NCBI GenBank assembly: GCA_031549115.1
Contig: JAVBQJ010000049.1
Location: 62,001 to 126,000 of the forward strand
DNA: 64,000 nucleotides
Reading direction: 5' to 3'
Source: JAVBQJ01 sp031549115
GTDB taxonomy: Bacteria > Verrucomicrobiota > Lentisphaeria > Victivallales > Victivallaceae
Under the pieces are notes generated by a model. It saw only the letters and a program-made list of their open reading frames with translations, did no database searches and was not told the DNA's origin. Every line of letters begins with the position of its first letter. Positions within the stretch are counted from its first letter, which is position 1. Below are positions 44,153-53,697 of the stretch, in pieces. Position numbers and translations under genes: made by a program.

Positions 44153-47077
44153 ATGCCGCGTCATATCATACAGGGACTGGGCATGCTGGCAATGGGAATG
44201 ACATTCGCGGCCGGAGCGGGGGAGCTGCTGATCAACGGCGACTTCGCCATCCAGAGTTGGACCGAAGGGGCAGCGCCGTTCGGCTGGAGCGCCCCGGCGT
44301 ACAATCACCGGATCCTTGCCGCCGACGGCGATAAGCTCGGCTTGCAGCTGGTGTATCCCGCCAGCACCCAGCCCGCGGTCTATCAGGCGTTCGCGCTGCC
44401 GGAGGGAACGGAGGAATTCACCGTCCGCGCCCGCTACCGGTGCCTGGCTCCCGACGCCAAAGCCTTCGTACGCATTCGGGAACATCGCAACGCCGACGAT
44501 GGACATGCCCGCTTTTTCAACGGTAACGCCTGGGGCCGTACCGCCGCGCCGGTGCGCCGGACCGACAATCCGGCGAACTTCGAGCAGCGTTATCTCCAGG
44601 GCGACGCCTCCGGCATCACCGCCGATTATTCCGCCGCCGGCAATGCGCGGGAATGGAGCGAACTCAAATTCACCGTTCCGCGCCTCGCCGATGCCGCCGG
44701 TTACCGGATCGAACTCGGCGCCACCGGCGCCAATGGCGACCAAGTTGCGGCTCCGAGCGTCGAATGGGACGATGTGTCGGTCACGGTCGATGTGCCGATG
44801 CGTCCGTTGATGACGGCGGATTTCCGCCTCAAGGGGCCGGGAATCGACGCCGACCGGATTCTCGCCGAACCGCCGCCGTTCGACGCGAAAATCGCCGATG
44901 TCAACGGCGTCGCCGGATTGGTCCTGAACGGCAAACCGCTGAATTCGCTCGGCTGGGACTGCATCATCAACCGCAATGTCGGCGACCAGGAGATGTTCGA
45001 CATCCTGAACACCACCGGCTTCACGCTGGCGCGCTTCGTCTTCGCGTTGGGCGAGAGCTTCTATCACGGCTGCCCCTACGAACCCACCTGGACCGGTCCC
45101 GATCAATACGACTGGAGCTATCTGGATACGGAATTGGCCCGCATCCGCAACGCCAATCCGGAAATCAAGATCATGCTGAAGCTCGCGCTCGACGGCACCG
45201 ACTGGTGGTGTGAAATGTACCCCGAAGCGACGACGGAGCTGGCGAAAACGGTTCTGGGCAAGCCCTACGGCCCTACCGGCCGGGTCCCGGATTATCTGTC
45301 GCCGGAGTGGCGGCGCGATTCACGCGAATTGGTGCGGCAGATGATCGCCCATATCGCCTCGGGGCCGTTTGCGGATATGGTGATCGGCTATTGCCTCTTC
45401 AACGGCATGTCGCTGGACTGCAACTGGGAACCGGACATCACCGGCAAATACGGCGTACAGGAATTCCGCAACTTCCTGCGGCGGCGCTATGCCGGCGACG
45501 CGGCGCTGCAACAGGCGTGGAACGATGCCACGGTGACGCTGGCGACCGCCGTGCCGGATGTGACCTTCACCAAAGCGATGAGCCGCTATCCGTTGGTTTT
45601 CGCTCCGGCGGAACACCGGAGAGTCGCCGACTCGGAGGATTTCCGCTCCTGGTGCGACGCCAAATTCATCGGCGATCTCGCGCATGACGTCAAAGAAGCG
45701 ACTCATCGCCGCGCGGTTTTCGGCGCCCGGACCGGCAATCTGTTGTTCGGCGGCTGGAACGGCGAAAGCCACGGCTACGGACCGGCGTTCAACCTCGGCA
45801 GCGACCGGCAGGAGTACATGGACAATCCGGACTTCGACTTCGTCGATCACTGGGCCAGCTATCCGGGCCGCTGGCTCGGCGATTACGGCAGCTACGCGCC
45901 GGTGATGCCGAACGTCGGCTTGAGCAAGCGCAACAAGATGTATATCCTGCAGAACGACGTCCGCACCCATGCCAACAGCGATCCGGCTTATGCCCAGGTG
46001 AGTACGCTGGCCGAGTGCCTGGATCAGCAAAAGAGCGTCTTCGCTGCCGCCCTGACCATGGGCATGTATCCGTACTTGTGGCAGATGAGCTATCACTTCA
46101 ACGATTCCGGGCTGATGCCGATGTGGCTGAAGCAGCGCGAGGTATTCGAAACCTCGCAGTACCTGCCGCGTGAAAGCAACGCCGAAATCGCCTTCGTCGT
46201 CGACGGCGACCTCGGCCGCTACCTCGGGCGCGACTTCGAGGTCACCGGACCGACGCGCGGCTTTTACCTGATCGACTACGGCCGTTACTTCTGGGCCCGC
46301 GGCGGCGCCAATTACGACATGATCTATCTGGACCAGGTCAAGGATTCGAAGTACAAGGTCTATGTGTTCTATCTGACCTTGCACTTCGACGACGCGACGA
46401 TCCGGGAGATTCACGAGGCGCTGCGCGCCAACGGCGCCACCGGGATTTTCGTCTGGAACGCCGGGATCATCGACGGCAACGACCGCTTCTCGCTCGCCAA
46501 TATGGAGAAGGCGCTCGGAATGAGCCTGTCCATTTCCGCGACCGACCTGTCATGGCAGATGCAGCCCACCAAAGCGCTGCAGGCGCTGGGCTTCCCCGCC
46601 TCCGACCGGCTCGGCGTATTGACGCAGCGCGAAAGCTGCGAGCCCGCCGATGCCGAAAGCCATACCTATCCGCCGTCGGTGTACGTCACCGATCCCGCGG
46701 TGACGAAGCTCGGGCTGTCGCAGGATACCGGCGTGGTGACGCTGGCCGAAAAGGATTTCGGCGATTACCGGATCATCTATTCGATGTCGCCGGTGGTGCA
46801 CCCGACGGTGCTGCGCCATGCGCTGCGGTCGGCGGGCGGCTTCGAATATCTGCCGAGCGACGACATCCTGTATCTGGACGCGTCGTTCGCCGGCGTGCAT
46901 ACCCGTTCCGCCACCAGGCAGATCGAGTTGAACTTCCCGGAGGCGACCGCGCTGTACGAAATATTCCGTGACGAGGAGCTGCCGAAGTCGGCACATTTTG
47001 AAATTCCGGTCGAACCGAAATCCACCTATCTGTGGTTCCGGGGCAGCCGGGCGGATTGGGAAAAAATCAGACGATGA
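44153..47077 (+). CDS. Secreted GH42-like glycoside hydrolase
   Basis: A 974-residue protein with a signal peptide (LGMLAMGMTFAAGAG, about 8-23). A carbohydrate-binding-like beta-sandwich (about 24-220) is followed by a clan GH-A barrel (about 250-640) and a C-terminal part like the GH42 trimerisation domain (YKVYVFYLTLHFD near 735). FRNFLRRRYAGDAALQQAW matches GH42 enzymes. At the usual acid/base position (N-E in GH42) the sequence reads GMSLDCNWEPD, so the catalytic acid is uncertain. GGGGAGA precedes the ATG, and the stop overlaps the next gene (ATGA). Similar to the protein encoded at 60667. Confidence 0.75.
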   Translation: MPRHIIQGLGMLAMGMTFAAGAGELLINGDFAIQSWTEGAAPFGWSAPAYNHRILAADGDKLGLQLVYPASTQPAVYQAFALPEGTEEFTVRARYRCLAPDAKAFVRIREHRNADDGHARFFNGNAWGRTAAPVRRTDNPANFEQRYLQGDASGITADYSAAGNAREWSELKFTVPRLADAAGYRIELGATGANGDQVAAPSVEWDDVSVTVDVPMRPLMTADFRLKGPGIDADRILAEPPPFDAKIADVNGVAGLVLNGKPLNSLGWDCIINRNVGDQEMFDILNTTGFTLARFVFALGESFYHGCPYEPTWTGPDQYDWSYLDTELARIRNANPEIKIMLKLALDGTDWWCEMYPEATTELAKTVLGKPYGPTGRVPDYLSPEWRRDSRELVRQMIAHIASGPFADMVIGYCLFNGMSLDCNWEPDITGKYGVQEFRNFLRRRYAGDAALQQAWNDATVTLATAVPDVTFTKAMSRYPLVFAPAEHRRVADSEDFRSWCDAKFIGDLAHDVKEATHRRAVFGARTGNLLFGGWNGESHGYGPAFNLGSDRQEYMDNPDFDFVDHWASYPGRWLGDYGSYAPVMPNVGLSKRNKMYILQNDVRTHANSDPAYAQVSTLAECLDQQKSVFAAALTMGMYPYLWQMSYHFNDSGLMPMWLKQREVFETSQYLPRESNAEIAFVVDGDLGRYLGRDFEVTGPTRGFYLIDYGRYFWARGGANYDMIYLDQVKDSKYKVYVFYLTLHFDDATIREIHEALRANGATGIFVWNAGIIDGNDRFSLANMEKALGMSLSISATDLSWQMQPTKALQALGFPASDRLGVLTQRESCEPADAESHTYPPSVYVTDPAVTKLGLSQDTGVVTLAEKDFGDYRIIYSMSPVVHPTVLRHALRSAGGFEYLPSDDILYLDASFAGVHTRSATRQIELNFPEATALYEIFRDEELPKSAHFEIPVEPKSTYLWFRGSRADWEKIRR

Positions 47078-48285
47078 CGAAAACAATGACCTCGCGAGAG
47101 CGAGTGGTTGCCGCGTTGAATTTTCAAACGACCGACCGGTTGCCGCGCGACCTCGACGGCATGGGCTCCAGCTCCATCAGCGCCTTTGCCTATCCGGCGC
47201 TGGTACGGGCGCTCGGCTTGCCGCCGCGCCGCCCCAAAATATTCGATACCAGCCAGATGTTGGCGCTGGTCGACCGCGACGTGCTGGACGCGCTCGGCTG
47301 CGACTGTGTCACCGTTCAGGGGGAGTTCTGCAGTAATGCTTTCGAAGAGAGCGAATTGTGGCACGATTACGACTTCAACGGCCGCCTCCCGGCGCGGGTG
47401 ATGTACCCGGAATCTTTCCATACCCAGCCGGACGACGGCATCCGTCAATTCGTCTGGGGCGAATGGCAGACCATGACACCGGACGGGCACGTGTTCAGCC
47501 TGGAGCACGGTGGGCAGGAGGTGGACTGGTTCGGAGAACCGCGCCGCCCCGATCCGGGCTCGATTCCAACCGGCGGCTTCCGGGCCTCCCAGTTGGAGCG
47601 CATGGAGTATCTGTGTTTCCGGGCCCGGCGCGAATCCGGCGATCGGGCAGTGGTATTTTCCGGCCTCAACACCGGCATGGGCTTCTGGGGCGGAATGGCC
47701 AATTTTTCGATCCTGGCGTTGCAGGAACCCGAACTGATTCACACCTATCATGAAGCGTTGCTGGAGCAAGCGCTGATCAAGGTCGAACAATTGCTGCCGC
47801 GCATCCGCGATTCCGTCGATGTGCTCCATGTCGCCAGCGACGATCAGGGTACCCAGCAGTCGACGATTCTGCCGCCGGAGGTGTACCGGGAGTTGTTCAC
47901 GCCGTACTACCGGCGCTTCAACGCCGCAATTCACCGGCTGGCGCCGGAAGTCAAAACCTTCTACCACAGTTGCGGCGCAATTTATCCACTGCTGGGCGCG
48001 ATTGCCGACGGCGGCTTCGACGTACTGAATCCGGTGCAGTGGACCGCCGGAACGGCCGACGCGGCGGCGTGGCGCGAAGCCACCCGGGGCAAGGTTGCGC
48101 TGTGGGGGGGCGGCGTGGATACCCAGCACGTGATGCCTTCCGGCAGCGTCGCCGACGTGGCCGGGCAAGCCCGGAGCACGGCGGCGGTACTATCGCAGGG
48201 GTCTGGATATGTCTTCTGTGCCATTCATAATCTTCTGGCCGAAACCGCGCCGGAAAAAATCATTGCCATGTACGAGAGTGTGTGA
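47074..48285 (+). CDS. UroD/MtaA-superfamily protein
   Basis: A 403-residue soluble protein of the uroporphyrinogen decarboxylase superfamily. SRERVVAALNFQTTDRLPRD is the standard opening of MtaA-like members. The zinc-site motif appears as FYHSCGAIYPLL (about 306), with a later cysteine in VFCAIHNLL (about 380). That H-x-C...C set matches corrinoid-dependent methyltransferases rather than HemE. It starts inside the stop of the GH42-like gene and lies 4 bases before the GH38 gene, so it belongs to the same catabolic operon. Demethylation of a methylated sugar is a hypothesis only. Confidence 0.8.
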   Translation: MTKTMTSRERVVAALNFQTTDRLPRDLDGMGSSSISAFAYPALVRALGLPPRRPKIFDTSQMLALVDRDVLDALGCDCVTVQGEFCSNAFEESELWHDYDFNGRLPARVMYPESFHTQPDDGIRQFVWGEWQTMTPDGHVFSLEHGGQEVDWFGEPRRPDPGSIPTGGFRASQLERMEYLCFRARRESGDRAVVFSGLNTGMGFWGGMANFSILALQEPELIHTYHEALLEQALIKVEQLLPRIRDSVDVLHVASDDQGTQQSTILPPEVYRELFTPYYRRFNAAIHRLAPEVKTFYHSCGAIYPLLGAIADGGFDVLNPVQWTAGTADAAAWREATRGKVALWGGGVDTQHVMPSGSVADVAGQARSTAAVLSQGSGYVFCAIHNLLAETAPEKIIAMYESV

Positions 48286-48289
48286 ATTC

Positions 48290-50683
48290 ATGAAAAAAAT
48301 GGTCTTTCATTTGTTGCCGAACGCCCATATCGACCCGGTCTGGATGTGGGATTGGCGCGACGGTCTGAGCGAAGGCGTGCGCACCTGCCGAACGATCCTC
48401 ACATTGATGGACGAGTATCCCGAGCTGACCTTCATGCGCGGCGAATCGGCGATTTACGAGCATATCGAAGCGCGCGACCCGGAAACCTTCGTCCGGATCA
48501 AGCGGCAGATCGCCGCCGGGCGCTGGGAGCCGGTCGGCGGCCAGTACATCCAGCCCGACAACAACATGCCCTCCACCTGGACGGCGCTGCGCCAATTCCG
48601 GATCGGCAGCGACTACTTCCGGGATAAATTCGGCGTCACGATCGAAGCCGGCTGGCTGGCGGACGCATTCGGCCACGGGCGCGGCACACCGGAAGTTTTC
48701 ACCGCCGCCGGACTCAAATACTTCGCTTTCTGCCGCCCGCAGGAACGGATATGCGCGATCGGTTCGCCGCTCTTCCGCTGGCGCGGCCAGGGCGGCAGCG
48801 AGCTGTTGTGCGCCCGCGTCCCCGGCGGCGCTTATGCCAGCGAGCGCGTCGAGGATGACGATTACTTTCCGGTCCGGGTGATCGAGCGGGTGATGCGCGA
48901 GCAGGCGGATTCGCCGCTGTGCCATCAATTGATCCCGTTCGGCCTCGGCGACCACGGCGGCGGCCCGACCCGGGAACACATCGACACGCTGCTGGCGTGG
49001 CGGGAGAAACACCCGGAGGTCGAAGTCCGCTTTTCGACGCTGCACGAATACTTCCGCTGCGCCGAAGCCGAAGCGGCCAAAACCGACATTCCGGTATTCG
49101 AGAGCGAAGTCAATTTCTGCCAGCGCGGCTGTTACTCCTCGACGATGAAGCTGAAGCGTCTTTACCGCAAAGCCGAAGCCCAACTCGAGCGCGCCAACAA
49201 GGTGCAAACGCTGCTGACCGAATACAATCCGATGAGCGAGGAAGTCAAGGGGATCTGCTTCAACGCCTTCCACGATATCCTCCCCGGGACCATCATCGAA
49301 AGCGCGTTGCACCAGCAGCTCGAATGGCTCGGCGGCATCATTCATGCCGGCCGCACCGCCGAATTCCGCGCCCTGACCAAACTGGGGAGCAGAATCGACA
49401 CGCAGATCCCCTCCCCCGCCGCGCCGAATCTGCCGGAAGCGACGCCGTATGTGGTATTCAACCCGTGGCCGTACCCCTGGCGCGGCCTCGTCGAAATCGA
49501 TTTCGCCATGGACAGCCGCCCGGTCTGGGATTACCGCGAAGTCGACGGCCATCCGCCGGTCGAGGTACGCGACCACAGCGGCAACGCCATTCCGTTTCAA
49601 TTGCTCGCGCCGGAAAGCCACGCGCTGGTCGAAATCGCCCCCTGGCGCAAGCGGGCGGTGTTCGAGCTCGCACTTCCCGCCTGCGGCTGGCAGGTGGTGA
49701 CCCTCGGGTACCAGCCGCAGCCGGAAATCGCGCCGCCGCGTCCGGGAATTCCGGCCGCCGCCGTCGATGCCACCACCATCGCCAATGAATTTTACCGCGT
49801 CGCCGCGCGCTCCGGCGACGACACCATCCGGATCCGGCATGGGGAAAAAGAGCTCGGCCTGCGTCTGGCTTTGTTCGCCGACCCGACCGGTTCGTGGGGG
49901 GATATGAGCGAATTGCCGGAAAACTCCCACAACCTCGACGAGGTGGAACGCTGGCATATCGAACAGGCGAAAGTGATCGAGTCGGGACCGCTGCGCGCGG
50001 TGCTGTGGGTACGCTTCGCCGGAGCAAAGAGCCGGATCGAATTGACCCTCCGTCTCAACGCCGGGCGCGAAGCGCTGGATATCGCGGCGCGCTGCTACTG
50101 GATGGACCGGTCGAAACGTCTGAAGCTGTTGCTGCCGCCGGGCGAGTGGGTCGATTACGATGTTCCGGGCGGCGTGATGCGCCGGGGCGAAAGCGCTTCG
50201 GTGCCCGGCGGGCGCCACCAGCGGGTATACCGGAACGACGGCAGCGGTTACGCGTTGCTGACCGATACCGGGTACGGATTTGAACACGAGGGCGGTCACT
50301 TCGCCGCTATTGTGGCGCGCGGCTGCCGCCACTCCACCGATGTATTGACGCAGGAAAACGACTACCCCGAACACCCGATCGCCGATCACGGCGAACTGTT
50401 GATGAATTTCGTGCTGGCGCCGTTCACGGCTCCGGTCGAGCGTCTGGCGGAGGAGTTGGAGCAGCCGCCGGTATTCTGGCTGGAAGCGTCGCATCCGGGA
50501 CCGCTCGGGCGCCTCGGCTCCGCCGGGCTGGAGTTCCCCGATCCCGTGCTCAAATTGCTCGATATCGACGCGGACGGCCTGACCGTCCAGAATCGCGGCG
50601 ACACCGCGCTCACCTGGCGCGGTGTTCCGCTGCCGCCGTGGCGGATCGTCCGGGTGCCGTATCGGAACACGCCGCCGTCATGA
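48290..50683 (+). CDS. GH38 alpha-mannosidase
   Basis: A 797-residue cytoplasmic enzyme (no signal peptide) that removes terminal alpha-mannose. The zinc ligands appear in PNAHIDPVWMW (about 11-21), and the nucleophile aspartate region WLADAFGHG lies near 120, with PDNNMPSTW near 88. The helical domain (about 280-350, KAEAQLERANKVQTLL) and the C-terminal beta-sandwiches (about 400-797) complete the GH38 layout. Last gene of the operon; its end overlaps the convergent AraC-type gene by 6 bases. Mannose-containing glycans are thus one likely target of this cassette. Confidence 0.92.
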   Translation: MKKMVFHLLPNAHIDPVWMWDWRDGLSEGVRTCRTILTLMDEYPELTFMRGESAIYEHIEARDPETFVRIKRQIAAGRWEPVGGQYIQPDNNMPSTWTALRQFRIGSDYFRDKFGVTIEAGWLADAFGHGRGTPEVFTAAGLKYFAFCRPQERICAIGSPLFRWRGQGGSELLCARVPGGAYASERVEDDDYFPVRVIERVMREQADSPLCHQLIPFGLGDHGGGPTREHIDTLLAWREKHPEVEVRFSTLHEYFRCAEAEAAKTDIPVFESEVNFCQRGCYSSTMKLKRLYRKAEAQLERANKVQTLLTEYNPMSEEVKGICFNAFHDILPGTIIESALHQQLEWLGGIIHAGRTAEFRALTKLGSRIDTQIPSPAAPNLPEATPYVVFNPWPYPWRGLVEIDFAMDSRPVWDYREVDGHPPVEVRDHSGNAIPFQLLAPESHALVEIAPWRKRAVFELALPACGWQVVTLGYQPQPEIAPPRPGIPAAAVDATTIANEFYRVAARSGDDTIRIRHGEKELGLRLALFADPTGSWGDMSELPENSHNLDEVERWHIEQAKVIESGPLRAVLWVRFAGAKSRIELTLRLNAGREALDIAARCYWMDRSKRLKLLLPPGEWVDYDVPGGVMRRGESASVPGGRHQRVYRNDGSGYALLTDTGYGFEHEGGHFAAIVARGCRHSTDVLTQENDYPEHPIADHGELLMNFVLAPFTAPVERLAEELEQPPVFWLEASHPGPLGRLGSAGLEFPDPVLKLLDIDADGLTVQNRGDTALTWRGVPLPPWRIVRVPYRNTPPS

Positions 50684-51541
50684 TGGCAGCGGCGGATTTC
50701 TTCCTGTCCCCCCGTCGCGCCAGCGACCGGGGGGAAGTCCGGTTTTCTGCCGGAACAGGCGCATGAAATAAAACACATCGCGAAAGCCGAGGCGGCACGC
50801 GGTTTCCTTCACGGAACACCCTGCCGTCAACAGTTCCTTGGCTCGGGCGATCTGCCCGGCGAGGATGAATTCACGCGGATTCTGCCCGGTCAGCTCCCGG
50901 AACAGCCGACGGAATTGCGCTGTTCCGAGGTGACAGCGGGCGGCACACTCCTCCAGCGACGGCGGCTCGTGCCTATGACGGCGCATCCAGTCGATGGTAT
51001 CGAGCAGCTGCCGCTGCCGCCCGAAATCGGACGCTTGCCGCGTCTGCAGCGATTTGATCCGGCTGACGAAGGTCAGCAACAACCCTTTGCGCCGCAATGC
51101 GGCCTCCGCGCTCCACTCTTTCAGCTCCTCTTCAATTCCCGTCCACAATTCGGCAAAACAGCCGTCATCCGGTGACAACAGCGGACAATCCGGCGACAGA
51201 TAACCGTGGCGCTCCAGCCACTCCGCCTCCCGTCCGCCCCAGACGATCCAGCGCGAACTCCAGACATGGTCCGGGAAATAACAGTGGCCGACCTCCGGAA
51301 ACAGCAGCAGCACGCTCCCCGGCCCCACCTTCGCCTCTCCGGACCTTTCATTGAAAAAAGTCCCCTCCCCGGCATCGATCCGGACCGCGGCATACAACCC
51401 CAACCGCCGGAGGGTGACGGGCACGCCGGAAAAACCTTCATCGCGTTTTTCGCCGATCCGGTCGATCCATAACCCCAGCGCATTCTCCCACTCCCCCACC
51501 GCCCGGAAGTGATCCGCGTAAACAATGTCTGAAAAATCCAT
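50678..51541 (-). CDS. AraC-family transcriptional regulator
   Basis: A 287-residue regulator. An N-terminal cupin-type sensor (GPGSVLLLFPEVGHCYFPD, about 75-95) precedes the C-terminal double helix-turn-helix (about 180-275: LEECAARCHLGTAQFRRLF and TACRLGFRDVFYFMRLFRQ). It is divergent from the UroD-fold gene at 51636 with 94 bases between, and most likely regulates it. It has a poor ribosome site before the ATG at 51541. Confidence 0.9.
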   Translation of the reverse strand: MDFSDIVYADHFRAVGEWENALGLWIDRIGEKRDEGFSGVPVTLRRLGLYAAVRIDAGEGTFFNERSGEAKVGPGSVLLLFPEVGHCYFPDHVWSSRWIVWGGREAEWLERHGYLSPDCPLLSPDDGCFAELWTGIEEELKEWSAEAALRRKGLLLTFVSRIKSLQTRQASDFGRQRQLLDTIDWMRRHRHEPPSLEECAARCHLGTAQFRRLFRELTGQNPREFILAGQIARAKELLTAGCSVKETACRLGFRDVFYFMRLFRQKTGLPPGRWRDGGTGRNPPLPS

Positions 51542-51635
51542 ATCAATGTAATTTTATTGCATAATGACGCTTCTTGAAATCATTCTATTCTGCATATAAG
51601 GTAAATCCTAACGCAACAAAAAGCAAGGAGGTACC

Positions 51636-52766
51636 ATGAGTTTCCGGAATGATTTCGTCCGAACATTGCAGTTTGATTCGTCCGCCGCCATTCCTCTGCT
51701 CCCGGGAGGCGGACGGCAATCGACCGTCCGCCGCTGGCACCGGGAGGGACTGCCGCCGGAAGGCAACGGCGACAACGCCGCCATTTATGCCTGCCGCCAG
51801 GCCGGCATTCCGCCTTATGAAATGGAGTACGGTCCGGGTTTTCCGGTCGACTTCAATATGCGCCCGGTCTTTGAAGAGAAGGTGATCGAGCGGGGAAGCA
51901 ACTCCCAGATCGTCCAGGATTGGAAGGGCAACATCTGCGAAATCGGCCTGGAATTCACCCCCGAATACCTGCGCGCCGCCATCGACTTCGTCACCCGCCG
52001 CTGGATCAAATGCCCGGTCTCCGGGCGCGGCGACTGGCCGGAAATGCGCCGTCGCTACGACAGCGCCGACCCGGCGCGCCTGCCGGCCGACGCGGTCAAA
52101 CTCGGCGAACAGCTGCGGCAACGGGACTACCCGTTGGTGTTGAGCTTTTCCGGCCCCTACTGGATCCTGCGCGAATGGTGCGGCTTCGAGGGGTTGAGCA
52201 TGCTGTTTTACGACGATCCGGCGCTGGTGGAGGAGATGATCGAGTTCTGGGAGCATTACGTTCTCGCCATGATGCGGCGCGTCTTCGCCTGTTACACGCC
52301 GGACATGGTGCACTTTTCCGAAGATATGGCATACAAGGGACACGCGATGCTGTCGATGGAAATGTGCCGCAAGTTCCTGCTGCCGACCTGGAAGCGCTGG
52401 GGCGAATGCGCCAAAGCGCACGGCGTGCCGCTCTATGGCATCGATTCGGACGGCTGCATCGACGAATTGATCCCGCTGTGGATCGAAGCCGGCATCGACG
52501 TCTGCGATCCGGTCGAAGTCGCCGCCGGCAACGACATCGTCCAATTCCGCCGGAAATACGGCCGCGACATGGCCTACCGCGGCGGCGTGGACAAGCGCGA
52601 AATGGCCAGGGGCGGCCGTTTCATCGAGGCCGAGCTGGAGCGCCTGAAACCGGTCATTCACTCCGGCGGCTTCATCCCCGGCTGCGATCACGCCATTCCT
52701 TCCGATGTCGGCTGGCCGGAATTCGTGCATTACATCCGCTGTCTTCATGCCGCCATCCGGAAGTAA
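51636..52766 (+). CDS. UroD-superfamily protein
   Basis: A 376-residue soluble protein with AAGGAGG at ideal spacing. It has the UroD fold pattern (VHFSEDMAYKGHAMLSMEMCRKFL near 230) but no RQAGR motif. In the zinc region the sequence reads YGIDSDGCIDELIP (about 265) and a later GFIPGCDHAIP (about 344), so the ligand set would be D-x-x-C...C rather than H-x-C...C. It stands alone behind a divergent AraC-type regulator, which suggests inducible catabolism. Substrate unknown. Confidence 0.78.
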   Translation: MSFRNDFVRTLQFDSSAAIPLLPGGGRQSTVRRWHREGLPPEGNGDNAAIYACRQAGIPPYEMEYGPGFPVDFNMRPVFEEKVIERGSNSQIVQDWKGNICEIGLEFTPEYLRAAIDFVTRRWIKCPVSGRGDWPEMRRRYDSADPARLPADAVKLGEQLRQRDYPLVLSFSGPYWILREWCGFEGLSMLFYDDPALVEEMIEFWEHYVLAMMRRVFACYTPDMVHFSEDMAYKGHAMLSMEMCRKFLLPTWKRWGECAKAHGVPLYGIDSDGCIDELIPLWIEAGIDVCDPVEVAAGNDIVQFRRKYGRDMAYRGGVDKREMARGGRFIEAELERLKPVIHSGGFIPGCDHAIPSDVGWPEFVHYIRCLHAAIRK

Positions 52767-52782
52767 TCGAGCAGGCAAAGAC

Positions 52783-52823
52783 AAAAAAAACCGGCCCGAA
52801 ACGTGAATCACGCTCCGGACCGG
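52783..52823 (-). terminator. Rho-independent terminator of the RRM protein gene
   Basis: The minus strand reads CCGGTC...GGCCGG with an inner CGTGA/TCACG stem (52791-52823), then eight T residues (52783-52790). It begins 17 bases after the stop at 52841. Confidence 0.87.
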
Positions 52824-52840
52824 CTTGAACTACGCCGGAA

Positions 52841-53173
52841 TTACCAGCGGTTGCCGCCGCCGCCACGGCCGCCGCGATCGTTGCGATCGCGGCTACCGCC
52901 GCCGAAGCCGCCGCTGCGGGCCGGACGGTCTTCGCGCGGACGCGCTTCGTTGACCACGAGGGTGCGGGCGCCCATCTGCTTGCCGTTCATGCCTTCGATC
53001 GCCGCCTTGGCTTCATCGGCATTGCCCATTTCGACGAAACCGAAGCCCTTGGAGCGACCGGTATCGCGATCGTTGATCACGCTGGCGGAATCAACGCTGC
53101 CGTAGGCAGAGAAAGCTTCCTTGAGTTCGGCTTCGGTGGTCGAAAACGCCATGTTTCCCACATACAATTTCAT
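52841..53173 (-). CDS. Glycine-rich RRM RNA-binding protein
   Basis: A 110-residue protein. One RNA recognition motif covers residues 1-80, with RNP2 LYVGNM at the start and RNP1 KGFGFVEM near 43, followed by a glycine/arginine-rich tail (GGFGGGSRDRNDRGGRGGGG). Such proteins in cyanobacteria and other bacteria bind single-stranded RNA and are often cold-induced. The start ATG has AAAGAGA upstream. It is a single-gene unit with a strong terminator and a possible long leader (candidate promoter at 53410-53437). Confidence 0.95.
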   Translation of the reverse strand: MKLYVGNMAFSTTEAELKEAFSAYGSVDSASVINDRDTGRSKGFGFVEMGNADEAKAAIEGMNGKQMGARTLVVNEARPREDRPARSGGFGGGSRDRNDRGGRGGGGNRW

Positions 53174-53697
53174 TTGTGGATCTCTTTCCGCGGCATTGCC
53201 GCATCTGCTGTAAGCAGGACAAACGCTGTCAGGTCGCGCGGTCTGACATTTGCCGAAAGAGAAATGGAAGAGTCGGACTCTGCAAAACTATCGATAAAAT
53301 GATTCAAACTGTATATTCCGTCCGAGCGGTATATCCTGTACGTGAATGTACGCTTGAAACCGGAACGCCCCCATGGACATCCGGCTGTACACTCCGTTGC
53401 TCATTACTTAATATACAGCACATCGGCAAAAATACAAATAAATTATCGTTTTTTCTTTTATCGCCCCCGGAAAGGACTCCCATGCCTGTCAGCGCACGGC
53501 CGTGCGGACCTCAGCGGTTCCGGAATAATTCCGGAATCGAGCGTCGCCGCATCTATATTCCCCGGTGCAACAACACGAAACTCTGATTTAACCGGAAAAC
53601 AACAATGGGCTCACCGGAATTTGACATGGCTGTGGTATACTATAGGTAACGACACAAATTACGGGGCCGATCCCCGGGAAAGGAGAAGGTTTTTCTT
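53174..53697. other. 524-base spacer: RRM leader, palindrome and promoter region
   Basis: No credible gene is seen here. For the RRM gene a candidate promoter lies on the minus strand at 53410-53437 (TTGTAT, 16 bases, TATATT), which would give a leader of about 230 bases, as is common for cold-regulated mRNAs. A perfect inverted repeat of TTCCGGAAT (53518-53526) and ATTCCGGAA (53528-53536) lies 100 bases before the promoter of the short gene at 53698. The function of the palindrome is unknown. Confidence 0.4.
53633..53641 (+). promoter_or_regulatory. Extended -10 promoter of the 46-codon gene
   Basis: TGGTATACT, followed by ATAGG and AACGAC, matches the segment before the three-repeat protein gene (39830-39845). 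TTGACA lies upstream at 53620-53625 but only 10 bases away, too close for a normal -35. Confidence 0.5.

Noticed and set aside
53176..53586. 136-codon plus-strand frame upstream of the RRM gene
   Set aside because: It spans an AT-rich promoter-like region and a palindrome, with no ribosome site or recognisable domain.
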